Below, piece after piece: positions 1 to 8,684 of a DNA stretch of 64,000 nucleotides. The stretch spans positions 82,586 through 146,585 of the forward strand of contig JACZXB010000010.1 in assembly GCA_022571845.1 (NCBI GenBank), in the 5' to 3' direction. The DNA is from Candidatus Zixiibacteriota bacterium. GTDB taxonomy: Bacteria > Zixibacteria > MSB-5A5 > GN15 > FEB-12. The notes below the pieces were generated by a model that was not told the DNA's origin, did no database searches, and worked only from the letters and a program-made list of their open reading frames with translations. The translations under genes and the position numbers were made by a program. Numbering within the stretch: the stretch's first letter is position 1; each line of letters starts with the position of its first letter.

Positions 1-510
1 AGTACTTCTTGCGTATACTTTGCCTTCCACCAAAAGGTTGTCTGTTATGAACAAACCTCCTTTTTTGAGTAGCGGCGCGACTAAATCAATTGTAGCAGGA
101 TAATATATCTTGCTGACGTCGTTAAAAACAATATCAAACGGCCCCGAAAGTCTTTTTGCTATTTTGAGACTGTCGCCGACTTTATAGTCAAAATGGCTGC
201 GCAACCCGGCTCGTTTGAAATACTCCATGGCCAGCTTCTTATTTTTGCTGTTATTGTCAGTCATCGTTATCTGTCCGCGGCCACTTGAGGCCATAGAAAA
301 CCAGAACGCCGAATAACCGTAGCCGGAACCAAGTTCGAGTATTTTGCGTGCTTTGGTAAGAATTGTCAGCTGATACAGCAATCTTCCGACTAAAGGGCCT
401 ACAATAGGAAAATCGATCTCTTCAGCATAGTTTTCCATCTCTCTTAGAACTTGTGGGCGTTCCGGGGTTACTTCTAATAGATGCTTATGTACGTCTTCAA
501 ACATTCCCAT
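1..510 (-). CDS. SAM-dependent O-methyltransferase, 3' end outside window
   Basis: The visible 170 residues match the small class I O-methyltransferases of the catechol/caffeoyl-CoA type, which move a methyl group from SAM to a hydroxyl. The SAM-binding glycine motif (ELGSGYG) is at residues 59-65, and the metal/acidic region FNDVSK at 129-134 stands where the family has FxDxxK. The ATG at 510 gives an N-terminus (MGMFEDVHKHLLEVTPERP) typical of these enzymes. The coding frame runs off the window edge with no stop, so roughly the last 40-50 residues are missing. The gene starts 14 bases after the Rieske gene ends, on the same strand, so it is probably the last visible gene of that operon. The substrate is unknown. 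Confidence 0.8.
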   Translation of the reverse strand, partial: MGMFEDVHKHLLEVTPERPQVLREMENYAEEIDFPIVGPLVGRLLYQLTILTKARKILELGSGYGYSAFWFSMASSGRGQITMTDNNSKNKKLAMEYFKRAGLRSHFDYKVGDSLKIAKRLSGPFDIVFNDVSKIYYPATIDLVAPLLKKGGLFITDNLLVEGKVYARST

Positions 511-524
511 TCTTCCAACCAATC

Positions 525-827
525 TTAAATTTTAACAAAAATATCGCCGTTTTCGACCTCTACCTGGTAGGTCTTGAGTTTGAACTTGTCAACTGTCAGG
601 CACTGGCCTGTCTTGAGGTTGTATTTCCAGCTGTGCCAGGGGCAGGTGACTATTAGCCCTTCTACTTTCCCTTTCTTAAGAGATGCCTTCATATGTTTAC
701 AATCCGACTCTATTCCAAACAGTTCGCCATCTACGTTAAAAACCGCAACTCGTCTGGCCAGGATTCTCTTTTCCAAAGAACTGCCCGGGGGGAGTTCAGA
801 AACTTTACCCATCTTGATTCGCTGCAT
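525..827 (-). CDS. Rieske [2Fe-2S] ferredoxin-like protein
   Basis: A 100-residue stand-alone Rieske domain. The cluster ligands are visible as C43-x-H45 and C62-x2-H65 (CPWH), the two-Cys/two-His pattern of Rieske proteins. Its length matches NirD-like or dioxygenase-ferredoxin-type electron carriers rather than the membrane-anchored Rieske of cytochrome bc complexes, because there is no transmembrane anchor. It lies between ccmF and a methyltransferase on the same strand. No oxygenase partner is visible here, so the redox partner is unknown. Confidence 0.85.
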   Translation of the reverse strand: MQRIKMGKVSELPPGSSLEKRILARRVAVFNVDGELFGIESDCKHMKASLKKGKVEGLIVTCPWHSWKYNLKTGQCLTVDKFKLKTYQVEVENGDIFVKI

Positions 828-888
828 TCAGTCTTTTCTTAATAGCCAAAATCTGATAATTACTTACTATGAAAGTTAAAATGAAAAT

Positions 889-3120
889 CTATGCTGCGGC
901 TTCCTGCACCGGTTCTGTTTTCTTGTCGCTCCGTGACAATGATATAGTTTTCATCAGTTTTTTACGGTCGACTATCGCCAGCGATCCGGCCAAAAATATC
1001 AGGAACGAGCCCACCCAAAAAAGGATAATTAAAGGCTTTTCTGAGATGTCGATAATCAAGGCAGTCGTTTGCTTGGGGATATTCGGCAAAAAGTCTGCCT
1101 TGAATTTGAGCACCACGCTGCCATCTTCGGGATTGATTCCGGCTATTTTGACACTGGCGCTGCCATTATCAAAGGAAACTTCGTTACTCTTAATCTTTTC
1201 ACCGGTCAGGTCAAGACTGGGCCTGATCTCCTCGGTCTGGCCGCCATATTCAATGTTTAATACTGATGCCACAGCCTTGGGGGTTATCGCCTGCGGATCG
1301 TCAAACTCAAATTTTAGGAAAGTTATCTTATACTTATCAAGCCACCTTGATTCTCCGCTTTGAAAACTAAGCGTGCCCGGGTCGCGCTGCTCTGTATTTT
1401 CCATAGCCACCGGAGCTACGTAGAGGTCATGGCTCAGGTATTTTTTAATGTGAGGTTTGCGCATTACTCCCTCGGAATTTTTGGGGAACTCGTGGGGCAG
1501 CACCGCCGTAAAATGTTCACCTTCGGAGATAATATCAACATGGCAGTCGAATCCTTTATCGGTTTCAACCATATGAGTAAACGTCATATCGTAGCCCATA
1601 GCAGAGACGGTCTCGCCCATAGGCAGAGTAACATTCATAGTGTTGTCAAAACCTGCCGAGGCAGCAGCGCCTGTCAGGGCTATCGACAAACCTACGTGCG
1701 CCAGATAACCGGGCGAAAATTTCTTGTTTAATAGTCCGCCGATGACAACAGTCGAGTTTGAGACAAAAGCCCAGGTTGCTGCTCCAAATAAAAGCAGATA
1801 GATTATTTCTCTGGTAAAACCGGTAATCAGTAAAATAAGAACCGTTAAAAGTCCGGCAGATGAACCTGATATCAATAGCCATTTCCGGTACATCCCTTTA
1901 TTCCACTTAAAGCAAGGGAACAGAGCTATCAAAAATAGTAAGGCTACGGCTATCGGCGTCATAGTAGCGAAATAATATTCAATGCCGACGTTTGAAGGAT
2001 TATCGGTAAACCTTGTCAGCAGCGGAGTCGAAGTTCCCAGCAGAGTTAAAACTCCGCCCAAAAAGATAATAATGACGCCTATTGTTACCAGATAAGAGCG
2101 GGAATTGACGCTTGAATAAGACGCCTCGGTTTTAATATCACGCCAGCGCCAGATAAGAAGAAAAGTGCTGATGCCTATAAACGTTAAAAGTCCTACAACC
2201 AGGAATGCATTTATACCGAGGTCCACGAATGAATGCACTGAAAAGTCCGCCAGCACTCCCGACCTTGTCAAGAATGTACCGTATAAGACAGACCAAAAGC
2301 TCAAACAGACAACAAATAATGAGAAGCGCAAAAGTCCCCGCCGCTGCCTTTTGATAAAAAGGGAGTGTACCTGAGCTGTCAGGAAAATCCAGGGAATAAG
2401 CGAAGAGTTCTCTACCGGATCCCAGGCCCAGAAGCCTCCCCAGCCCAGAGTTTCGTAAGCCCAGTAGCCGCCTAAGATTAAAGCCGTTCCCAGCGATACC
2501 CAGGCAAACAGCGTCCATTTGCGGGCAGATTCGGCCCAGACATTATATTTTTTATCTATCAGAGCTGTCATGGCAAAGCAGAAAGGAAAAACTATGGCCG
2601 AAAAGCCAATGAACATAATGGGCGGGTGTATTTGCATCCAGTAATTCTGCAGCAGCGGATTTAAACCGGCGCCTTCTATCTGGAAAACCGTCATAAGCTC
2701 AAAGGGTGATTTTTTCAAGAGGATTGCAAGCAGTGACAAATTAAACAGATTAAGAAACATCATATTACCCGACTCGAATTTTTTGGCGGTGTAGATCATG
2801 ACCAGGCCCATTACAGAAGTATAAAACAGCCAGAGCAGGAAAGTCCCCTGCTGTCCTCCCCACAACGTAGATATCAAATAACCGAGCGGCAGGTCAGTTG
2901 AGGAATATGAATGAACATAAGCGACAGTAAAATCGTGAGATATTATCAGGTAAAGCAGAGTTGCTATTGCCAGAGCAGCAAATGCTGTCGCGAATTTATA
3001 GAACAGACGCGCTATATATCTCTTGCCCTCATCCCCTCTCCAGACTAAGAAATATAAGAGCATTGATAATATCGTGCAGCCGGTAGCCGCAAAAATGAAA
3101 TAATTTCCTAAGTGTGCCAT
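889..3120 (-). CDS. ccmF: Cytochrome c biogenesis heme lyase, CcmF/NrfE family
   Basis: A 743-residue polytopic membrane protein of the CcmF family, which ligates heme to apocytochrome c on the outer face of the inner membrane. The tryptophan-rich WWD heme-handling signature (WGGFWAWDPVENSS) is at residues 227-240. The upstream WGGQQGTFLLW (87-97) and QNYWMQIHPP (158-167) motifs are also present. After the multi-helix core, the C-terminal third is a long periplasmic-type region followed by a final helix, as in CcmF. At 743 residues it is somewhat longer than the usual 630-680. Other ccm genes are not in the window. The gene lies 55 bases downstream of ispH on the same strand. Confidence 0.9.
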   Translation of the reverse strand: MAHLGNYFIFAATGCTILSMLLYFLVWRGDEGKRYIARLFYKFATAFAALAIATLLYLIISHDFTVAYVHSYSSTDLPLGYLISTLWGGQQGTFLLWLFYTSVMGLVMIYTAKKFESGNMMFLNLFNLSLLAILLKKSPFELMTVFQIEGAGLNPLLQNYWMQIHPPIMFIGFSAIVFPFCFAMTALIDKKYNVWAESARKWTLFAWVSLGTALILGGYWAYETLGWGGFWAWDPVENSSLIPWIFLTAQVHSLFIKRQRRGLLRFSLFVVCLSFWSVLYGTFLTRSGVLADFSVHSFVDLGINAFLVVGLLTFIGISTFLLIWRWRDIKTEASYSSVNSRSYLVTIGVIIIFLGGVLTLLGTSTPLLTRFTDNPSNVGIEYYFATMTPIAVALLFLIALFPCFKWNKGMYRKWLLISGSSAGLLTVLILLITGFTREIIYLLLFGAATWAFVSNSTVVIGGLLNKKFSPGYLAHVGLSIALTGAAASAGFDNTMNVTLPMGETVSAMGYDMTFTHMVETDKGFDCHVDIISEGEHFTAVLPHEFPKNSEGVMRKPHIKKYLSHDLYVAPVAMENTEQRDPGTLSFQSGESRWLDKYKITFLKFEFDDPQAITPKAVASVLNIEYGGQTEEIRPSLDLTGEKIKSNEVSFDNGSASVKIAGINPEDGSVVLKFKADFLPNIPKQTTALIIDISEKPLIILFWVGSFLIFLAGSLAIVDRKKLMKTISLSRSDKKTEPVQEAAA

Positions 3121-3174
3121 CTTTTTTAGCCCCTAAACATATTCCGCTCCAGTTATATGGAGCTAAATTTCGAA

Positions 3175-4086
3175 CTACCTTGCCACGCGAGCAATTTTTG
3201 TTCTCTTCTCCGGCAGCACAACATTAGCTGTGCCGCCTGATAACTCTACTAGTTTCTCAATAACAGCCTCTACCAGATAATCCGGTGTCGAAGCTCCGGC
3301 TGAGATGCCTATCTTTTCATATTTATCTTCAAACCATTCATCTTTAATATCATCGACAGAGCTTATCAGAATGCCCCGTCCGCAGATGCCATCTGATATT
3401 TGTGCCAGACGGTTTGAATTGGCCGATGATTCTGAACCAACCACCAGCACCATATCAACATTCGGAGCCAGCTCTAAAATTGCCTGTTGTCTCTTGGTGG
3501 TTGCGTTACAAATCGTGTTGAAAACTTTTATATGCGGCCATTTTTTTACTGCTGATTTTTCAGCCTCTTCAAATTCCTTTTCATGGGCAGTTGTCTGCAC
3601 AGTCAGACCGAGTTTGCGCTCTTTCCAGTCGGGCAGAGCCAATAGAGATTCCTTGTCAGAGACTACCGTAATCTTATCCGGTGCATAACCTACCACACCG
3701 TAAGTTTCATCATGGTCGGCTTCTCCATAGTGGATAATATGGAAACCCTGCTCGACAGCTTTGACAATGATATCATAGATGCGAGTTACCAGCGGACAGG
3801 TAGCATCGATTACTTTCAGGCCCTGTGCCTCGGCTCTTTTAATTACATCGGGTGCAATACCGTGTGCGGAAATTATCAATGTGCCGCCTTCTACATCATC
3901 AACGGAAAAAGCCTGCTGAACTCCCTGTTCACGGAATTTTTCCACAACCGATTCGTTGTGAACAATTTCATTCAGTATTGTGACTTTTTCATCGCTGTTC
4001 TCGGCGGTTTCTTCGGCAATGTTGATCGCTCTTTTGACTCCCATGCAGAAACCGTGATGTTTAGCCATAATAATTTCTTTAATCAT
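3175..4086 (-). CDS. ispH: 4-hydroxy-3-methylbut-2-enyl diphosphate reductase (IspH/LytB)
   Basis: A 303-residue IspH, the last enzyme of the non-mevalonate (MEP) isoprenoid pathway, which makes IPP and DMAPP with a [4Fe-4S] cluster. The three cluster cysteines are at C14 (GFCMGVKRA), C97 (DATCPLV) and C193 (TICNATTKRQ), with spacing like that of E. coli C12/C96/C197. The TVQTT and NATTKRQ motifs of the active site are intact. The start codon overlaps the end of lipA by 4 bases, which implies translational coupling. Its products would feed the polyprenyl synthase at 17.3-18.3 kb. Confidence 0.95.
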   Translation of the reverse strand: MIKEIIMAKHHGFCMGVKRAINIAEETAENSDEKVTILNEIVHNESVVEKFREQGVQQAFSVDDVEGGTLIISAHGIAPDVIKRAEAQGLKVIDATCPLVTRIYDIIVKAVEQGFHIIHYGEADHDETYGVVGYAPDKITVVSDKESLLALPDWKERKLGLTVQTTAHEKEFEEAEKSAVKKWPHIKVFNTICNATTKRQQAILELAPNVDMVLVVGSESSANSNRLAQISDGICGRGILISSVDDIKDEWFEDKYEKIGISAGASTPDYLVEAVIEKLVELSGGTANVVLPEKRTKIARVAR

Positions 4087-5096
4087 CGTGCCTCCAATAA
4101 TTCCCTTGATTGGTTGAACGCCTTATAAGAACTCCGTACCAAAGGCCCGGCTTCGACATGGCCAAATCCTATTTCCCTGCCTACTCGGGCTAACTCCTGG
4201 TATTCTTCGGGACGGTAATATCTTTCTACCGGAAGGTGCGCCGGCGACGGCCGCAAATACTGACCAATCGTAAAAATATCAGCTCCGGCATCGCAGACCT
4301 GCTTCATCAATTCTATAATTTCTTCTTTAGTTTCGCCAAGCCCGGCCATCATGCCGCTTTTGACTACCGGACGTGGGCGGTATTTGTGGGCGTAGTTTAA
4401 GACCCAGAGCGAGCGCTCAAGCTTGGGCGCCCCGCCACGGACACGTTTTTGCAGACGGCCGACTGTTTCAACATTATGTGCCAGCACATCAACACCCGAA
4501 TCAAGTATACAACCCAGTGCCTCAGCATTACCGCGCATGTCGGGAATCAAAAACTCAACTTTTACTTCTTTGTCCCGCTCACGCAATTCCTGCATCGTTT
4601 TGACAAATATCTGGGCGCCGCCATCGGGTAAGTCATCGCGCGTCACCGATGTAATTACGACCTGTTTTAAGCCAAGTTCGGCGACTGTGATAGCCAGTCG
4701 TTTTGGCTCGTCCAGATCGAGGCCTTCAGGCTTAGCCTTTATTACATCACAGAAATTACAACCACGGGTGCAATGTTTCCCCAGAATCATAAAAGTTGCG
4801 GTACCTTCGTCAAAACATTCTCTGATGTTCGGACAGGAGGCCTCCTGGCAGACCGAGTGAAGTCCGTGCGCTTTTAAGATCGAGCGGACTCTCTGGTAGC
4901 CGGGGCCGAATCTGGGGCTGACTTTCAGCCACCTGGGGATATTAGAACGAGGCACCTGCACCCGGTCTCTGACCGGCGGGGCTTTGGGCTTTTCAGAGTG
5001 GGCCGAATTTTCCCCAAATGACTGTGTGAAAATAACTTTTTGCATCGTTCTCTGTCCAATTAAGGCATAATTTAAGTCTAAGTCAACCTGCTGCAA
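4083..5096 (-). CDS. lipA: Lipoyl synthase, radical SAM
   Basis: LipA inserts two sulfurs into protein-bound octanoyl groups. The auxiliary-cluster cysteines C83, C88 and C94 (CQEASCPNIREC) and the radical SAM triad CTRGCNFC (C109, C113, C116) are present, and the C-terminal VRSSYKA carries the serine that ligates the auxiliary cluster. Numbering is for the 337-residue frame. The ATG at 5045 (residue 18) is an equally good start and would remove the 14-base overlap with pdxT. About 40 residues before the conserved core are variable and proline-rich. The gene overlaps ispH by 4 bases. Confidence 0.95.
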   Translation of the reverse strand: MQQVDLDLNYALIGQRTMQKVIFTQSFGENSAHSEKPKAPPVRDRVQVPRSNIPRWLKVSPRFGPGYQRVRSILKAHGLHSVCQEASCPNIRECFDEGTATFMILGKHCTRGCNFCDVIKAKPEGLDLDEPKRLAITVAELGLKQVVITSVTRDDLPDGGAQIFVKTMQELRERDKEVKVEFLIPDMRGNAEALGCILDSGVDVLAHNVETVGRLQKRVRGGAPKLERSLWVLNYAHKYRPRPVVKSGMMAGLGETKEEIIELMKQVCDAGADIFTIGQYLRPSPAHLPVERYYRPEEYQELARVGREIGFGHVEAGPLVRSSYKAFNQSRELLEAR

Positions 5097-5679
5097 AAGT
5101 CTTCAAAAAATAGCCTAGTAGTGAGGTATCCTGGCCTAATTCGGTATGAAAGGAGCTGGCCAGAACGTTGTTTTGAGAAACTAATACAGGCTCGTTTTTG
5201 AACTCTCCTAGTACTTTCACGCTTTCGCCTATTCTAGTGATTTTGGGTGCCCTGATAAAAGTGGCTGCCATTTGCGATTTACCGTTACCCAGATTAATAT
5301 TTATCTCATCTTCAAACGAAAAGACCTGCCGGCCATAGCCGTTACGCAGAACATCAATATCTAGCAGTCCCAGCGGCTCTACCTCGGACTGGTTATCTTC
5401 GATTTTTTTCGATAGCAGTATCAGACCAGCACAGATGCCAAAAACAGGCTTACTTCTGCAAAAATTTATTAACGGCTGACGCAGCTCGAACCTGTTTATC
5501 AGCTTGTCCATAGTGGTAGTCTCCCCGCCAGGGATTATCAGGGCATCCAGATTTTTGAGGTCGCTCTCAAGACGGACTTCTACAGCTTTTACAGCGAGAG
5601 ACTGCAGCTGCTTTTTGTGCGCCTCATAATCCCCTTGCAGCGCCAAAACACCGACAGAAATATTCTTTGAGAGAGTCAT
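5083..5679 (-). CDS. pdxT: Pyridoxal 5'-phosphate synthase glutaminase subunit PdxT
   Basis: A 198-residue class I glutamine amidotransferase that supplies ammonia to PdxS in the DXP-independent vitamin B6 pathway. The N-terminal GVLALQGDYEAH motif, the GGET loop (51-54), the nucleophile C83 in GICAG and the C-terminal SFHTEL, which provides the catalytic His/Glu, are all visible. Length is normal for the family. Its partner pdxS lies upstream on the same strand, but instead of being adjacent it is separated by about 1.27 kb holding a Panacea-type pair of unrelated genes. Confidence 0.93.
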   Translation of the reverse strand: MTLSKNISVGVLALQGDYEAHKKQLQSLAVKAVEVRLESDLKNLDALIIPGGETTTMDKLINRFELRQPLINFCRSKPVFGICAGLILLSKKIEDNQSEVEPLGLLDIDVLRNGYGRQVFSFEDEININLGNGKSQMAATFIRAPKITRIGESVKVLGEFKNEPVLVSQNNVLASSFHTELGQDTSLLGYFLKTFAAG

Positions 5680-5751
5680 AGTTTCTTAAACAGTTGAAGA
5701 AAGATATTGTGCCGTAATTTCATATTGAAAGCTATGAACACTACTCTATTC

Positions 5752-6216
5752 CTAACCCGGTGCAGGATATATTTTAAGCTTTAGCTGAGGAGATAGATAA
5801 GGAGATGTTAAAATTAGTTCTTTTATATCATCCATAATTGGTTCGGGCATTTTTTGAATATATTCCAATTTGCCTCCAAATGTGTGAGTAATGTATTTTT
5901 CTTCGAACCAAGCATATTCTCTTGGTCTAACAGGAGCAATTTCAATCGCAGTTTCTTTTGGAAAGCAGTCGACAGTACCTTCGGGCATAATATAAGATCT
6001 GTCAAATCTTAATGGGTTTGTCCTAATTCTCAATACATTTGATGTTGGGAGAAAATAGTGACAGAATTCATTTTCATCTCTGGGATTCAAAACTAATATA
6101 AATTTGGGCTTGGATGTCTTATCTTCAAAAACGAATCGCTCGAATCGAAAAATTGCACCATGAACAAAATGATTTTGAAAGACTTTCCTTTGATCCGCCT
6201 CAGGGATATCAATCAT
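5752..6216 (-). CDS. Putative toxin partner of the Panacea-domain protein
   Basis: A 154-residue protein with no family I can assign with certainty. The N-terminal pattern HGAIFRFERF followed by KPKFILVLNP and a later SNVLRI strand recalls the small SH3-like barrel of PemK/MazF-type toxins, but the resemblance is weak. It starts 15 bases after the stop of the Panacea/DUF4065 gene and is transcribed with it, which is the usual antitoxin-first layout of a type II toxin-antitoxin pair. The DNA is clearly AT-rich compared with pdxT and pdxS on either side. The toxin role is inferred from the neighbour and has not been shown. Confidence 0.45.
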   Translation of the reverse strand: MIDIPEADQRKVFQNHFVHGAIFRFERFVFEDKTSKPKFILVLNPRDENEFCHYFLPTSNVLRIRTNPLRFDRSYIMPEGTVDCFPKETAIEIAPVRPREYAWFEEKYITHTFGGKLEYIQKMPEPIMDDIKELILTSPYLSPQLKLKIYPAPG

Positions 6217-6231
6217 TAATAGATTTCATAT

Positions 6232-6774
6232 CTATAGATCATCGAAAAAACGGTCGTCTTCTAACTCCGATAGCATTGCTTCATAAGCATGTTTATTCTT
6301 TTTAGGGTCGTCCATGAAAAAGAGCTTATAATCTATTTGTCTATTCTTTCTGCTTCTTGTCCAAGCACAATCTTTATGAGACAGATTGGACAATTCAATT
6401 CCTGAAAGATGCCCAAATTCACTTAAAACGGACTCAATGCTTGTCAATTCTTTTTCAGAGAAAACATCCATATTCGGCTCTTCATTAGCTTTGATAATAT
6501 TGTATTTTCTGCTAAAGTCAGGTTTTTCATAGAATTTGCAAGACCCATCATCACTAGTGGGAAACTGAGTCATCGCGCGATAGGAATTAGAAGGCACAGG
6601 CCCTAAGTCCATTTTATAATAAATATCCCCTAGGACTGGCCTACCGGTACTTAGCAGGCTAAATTTATCTATATAATAGAGCAACTTGACTGCTTTCAAT
6701 CTGTCAACGTCATCAAATCTTTGACAGATAATCTGCAAAAGAGCTTCAAATTTTTCTTCATTAAATCTAAACAT
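6232..6774 (-). CDS. Panacea (DUF4065/SocA-like) domain protein, candidate antitoxin
   Basis: A 180-residue protein with the Panacea/DUF4065 hallmark: an aliphatic KLLYYIDKF helix at residues 30-38, GRPVLGDIYYKMDLGPVPS at 44-62, then a helical C-terminal half. Panacea is the antitoxin or chaperone-adaptor domain of SocA and of the toxin-antitoxin systems in which many unrelated toxins pair with this domain. The gene immediately downstream (15-base gap) is the likely toxin. Composition is very AT-rich: 16 G+C in the 60 bases from 6481, against 34 of 60 in the pdxS line at 7501. Together the two genes interrupt the pdxS-pdxT operon. Confidence 0.75.
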   Translation of the reverse strand: MFRFNEEKFEALLQIICQRFDDVDRLKAVKLLYYIDKFSLLSTGRPVLGDIYYKMDLGPVPSNSYRAMTQFPTSDDGSCKFYEKPDFSRKYNIIKANEEPNMDVFSEKELTSIESVLSEFGHLSGIELSNLSHKDCAWTRSRKNRQIDYKLFFMDDPKKNKHAYEAMLSELEDDRFFDDL

Positions 6775-6945
6775 AAAATCCTAAACACCTATAACATAGG
6801 TAATCTTTCCCGTAGGTTTATTACATCACAAATAACAATTCTATTATCGGTTTAGAAAAGTTAATTGCACAATAATTATAACAAATTGTTGTCCAAAAAG
6901 TTAGAAAAATGTCGCGATAAATCTATCATCATAAATACCAACAAC

Positions 6946-7830
6946 TTACCGCGTATGCAGCAGATGCTCGTCAGCTATAGATGCCACCTGGATGCCTTTC
7001 ATGGCCTGGCCCAGTCCACGGGAGCTTTCGGTAATCTGGCGGGCGTTTTTGTAATGGGTGGTGGCATCGACTATCGCTTTGGCGCGTTTTTCGGGATTGT
7101 CGGCTTTAAAAATACCAGAGCCGACAAAAACAGCCTCGGCGCCAAGCTGCATACACAAAGCTGCGTCGGCCGGAGTGGCTACACCGCCTGCGGCAAAATT
7201 CGGTACCGGCAGGTTGCCGGTTTTGGAAACAATCTTTATCAGCTCAATTGAGACCTGGTGCTCTTTGGCAGCTCCAAAAAGTTCTTCGTCGGACATAATA
7301 GTCAGAGCTTTCATGACAGAATTAATTTCACGTAAATGTTTGACCGCTTCGGAGACATCACCCGTACCGGCTTCCCCTTTGGTCCGAATCATAGCAGCGC
7401 CTTCGGATATTCTTCTAAGTGCCTCACCCAAGTTCCGGCAGCCGCAGACAAAAGGAACTTTGAACTGCCACTTATTAACGTGGTACATGTTATCTGCCGG
7501 CGTCAGGACCTCGGACTCATCAACAAAGTCAACTTCCAGCGCTTCCAGCACCTGTGCCTCGACAAAATGCCCGATACGGCACTTGGCCATGACCGGAATA
7601 GTGACCGAGCGTTTAATATCTTCAATCACATCCGGGTCAGCCATACGCGCCACACCGCCGTCGGCACGGATATCCGAGGGCACCCTCTCTAAAGCCATAA
7701 CAGCGCAAGCGCCGGCATCTTCGGCGATTTTGGCCTGCTCGGCATTGATCACGTCCATTATTACGCCGCCTTTGAGCATTTCTGCCAGACCAACTTTCAG
7801 TTTGTACTGTTTATCATCAAATTTCAGCAT
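6946..7830 (-). CDS. pdxS: Pyridoxal 5'-phosphate synthase subunit PdxS
   Basis: A 294-residue PdxS, the (beta/alpha)8 synthase that builds PLP from ribose 5-phosphate, glyceraldehyde 3-phosphate and ammonia from PdxT. The lysine that forms the first imine is K83 in MAKCRIGH, and the second is K151 in [12 protein letters not shown]. The phosphate-binding [10 protein letters not shown] and VGSGIFK segments are present. The start at 7830 gives the typical N-terminus and follows a GGCAGG-type ribosome site. It is the first gene after the Rrf2 terminator and so probably has its own promoter in 7831-7880. Confidence 0.95.
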   Translation of the reverse strand: MLKFDDKQYKLKVGLAEMLKGGVIMDVINAEQAKIAEDAGACAVMALERVPSDIRADGGVARMADPDVIEDIKRSVTIPVMAKCRIGHFVEAQVLEALEVDFVDESEVLTPADNMYHVNKWQFKVPFVCGCRNLGEALRRISEGAAMIRTKGEAGTGDVSEAVKHLREINSVMKALTIMSDEELFGAAKEHQVSIELIKIVSKTGNLPVPNFAAGGVATPADAALCMQLGAEAVFVGSGIFKADNPEKRAKAIVDATTHYKNARQITESSRGLGQAMKGIQVASIADEHLLHTR

Positions 7831-7877
7831 ATCAATTACCTGCCGTTATAGTTAATTCTGTTGTAGCTTGTGGCTAT

Positions 7878-7917
7878 AAAAAAGGCCGCAATACTAATAG
7901 AATAGAGCATTGCGGCC
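7878..7917 (-). terminator. Rho-independent terminator of the Rrf2 gene
   Basis: A perfect 9-base stem, GGCCGCAAT (7884-7892) against ATTGCGGCC (7909-7917), followed on the minus strand by a run of six T (7878-7883). It lies 19 bases past the Rrf2 stop codon and separates that gene from pdxS. Confidence 0.85.
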
Positions 7918-7936
7918 AGATTTTAGTCAAGAGAAT

Positions 7937-8365
7937 TTATTTCGATTTTTTCTTGGCCTTAAGAGCGTACCGTCCAAAAGTCTGTCTGCTGAAAGTGTTC
8001 TTGAGTGTTTTTTCCTGGTCTTTCCAGAATTTCTCAAAACTGCTATCAGCTTTACCCTCACCGGAAAATGCCCGTGACCTGCCGTCGGTGGCCAGACTAA
8101 TTCGAAGCGGACCGTCGATTATTTCGATTACATTCAGAAACGAAACATCTTTGGCTGCTTTGGACAGTCTGTAGCCGCCGGTAACTCCCTGGAAAGAACG
8201 AAGTATTCCCCCACGGGTCAGGTCCTTTAGTATCTTAGCCAAAAACTCACGCGGTACTTTTTCGGCATGTGATATTGAATTAATAGAACCCAGTCTGTCC
8301 TTAGGTAATGTGGAAAGATGCCGTACAGCCCTCAAAGCATAATCCGATTTCCGCGATAATCTCAT
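7937..8365 (-). CDS. Rrf2-family transcriptional regulator without cluster cysteines
   Basis: A 142-residue Rrf2 protein. The N-terminal winged helix (MRLSRKSDYALRAVRHLS, then VPREFLAKILKDL and the wing GVTGGYRLSKA) is typical. Members such as IscR and NsrR bind an Fe-S cluster through three cysteines after the recognition helix. This protein has no cysteine at all, so it cannot sense through such a cluster. It is divergent from an IscA-like/ferredoxin gene set, separated by about 320 bases, which makes those genes and itself the likely targets. The basic C-terminal tail (ALKAKKKSK) is unusual. Confidence 0.85.
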   Translation of the reverse strand: MRLSRKSDYALRAVRHLSTLPKDRLGSINSISHAEKVPREFLAKILKDLTRGGILRSFQGVTGGYRLSKAAKDVSFLNVIEIIDGPLRISLATDGRSRAFSGEGKADSSFEKFWKDQEKTLKNTFSRQTFGRYALKAKKKSK

Positions 8366-8684
8366 TGATAAACCTTTCTTTTCGTCATGTTGTCATTCAT
8401 TACACTCGATATAAAACTGCAATTCGGGAATAAAAGTTCCTTGCTTCAGTCATATATTGGTTGGGATTATAAGAAAAAAGAGTCTATCCGTCCACATATT
8501 TATTAACAATTCGTGAATTATTTTTCGAATTTTATTTCCTTCACGAAATTTTCATTAAAATTCCTGCGCTAACTTAGTTAACGAGCCATTATTTCGGAAC
8601 CGATAACTAAATTGACTGTTATAACTGGTTGACAGACCAAACAAACGATATAGATTGTAGAGAAATGAAGACGGGAGCCTTTTA
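8366..8684. promoter_or_regulatory. Divergent intergenic region with inverted repeat
   Basis: A 319-base non-coding, AT-rich region between the Rrf2 gene (minus) and the IscA-like gene (plus). It contains an 8-base inverted repeat, TTCGTGAA (8510-8517) and TTCACGAA (8540-8547), separated by 22 AT-rich bases; this is a candidate operator. Overlapping TTGACT/TTGACA hexamers lie near the downstream gene. No small gene or RNA was recognised. Confidence 0.45.
8629..8656 (+). promoter_or_regulatory. Candidate sigma-70-type promoter for the IscA-like operon
   Basis: A consensus -35 hexamer TTGACA (8629-8634) is followed after 16 bases by TAGATT (8651-8656, four of six bases of the -10 consensus). 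The predicted start near 8663 lies just before the ribosome site GGGAG (8673-8677) of the gene at 8685. FCB-group promoters can differ from this model. Confidence 0.4.

Noticed and set aside
869..1363. 164-codon plus-strand open frame opposite ccmF
   Set aside because: It is antisense to the ccmF C-terminal coding region and shows no recognisable domain.
7058..7855. 265-codon open frame on the plus strand opposite pdxS
   Set aside because: It is antisense to a perfectly conserved enzyme gene, is Ser/Pro-rich, and has no ribosome site. It is a by-product of pdxS codon usage.
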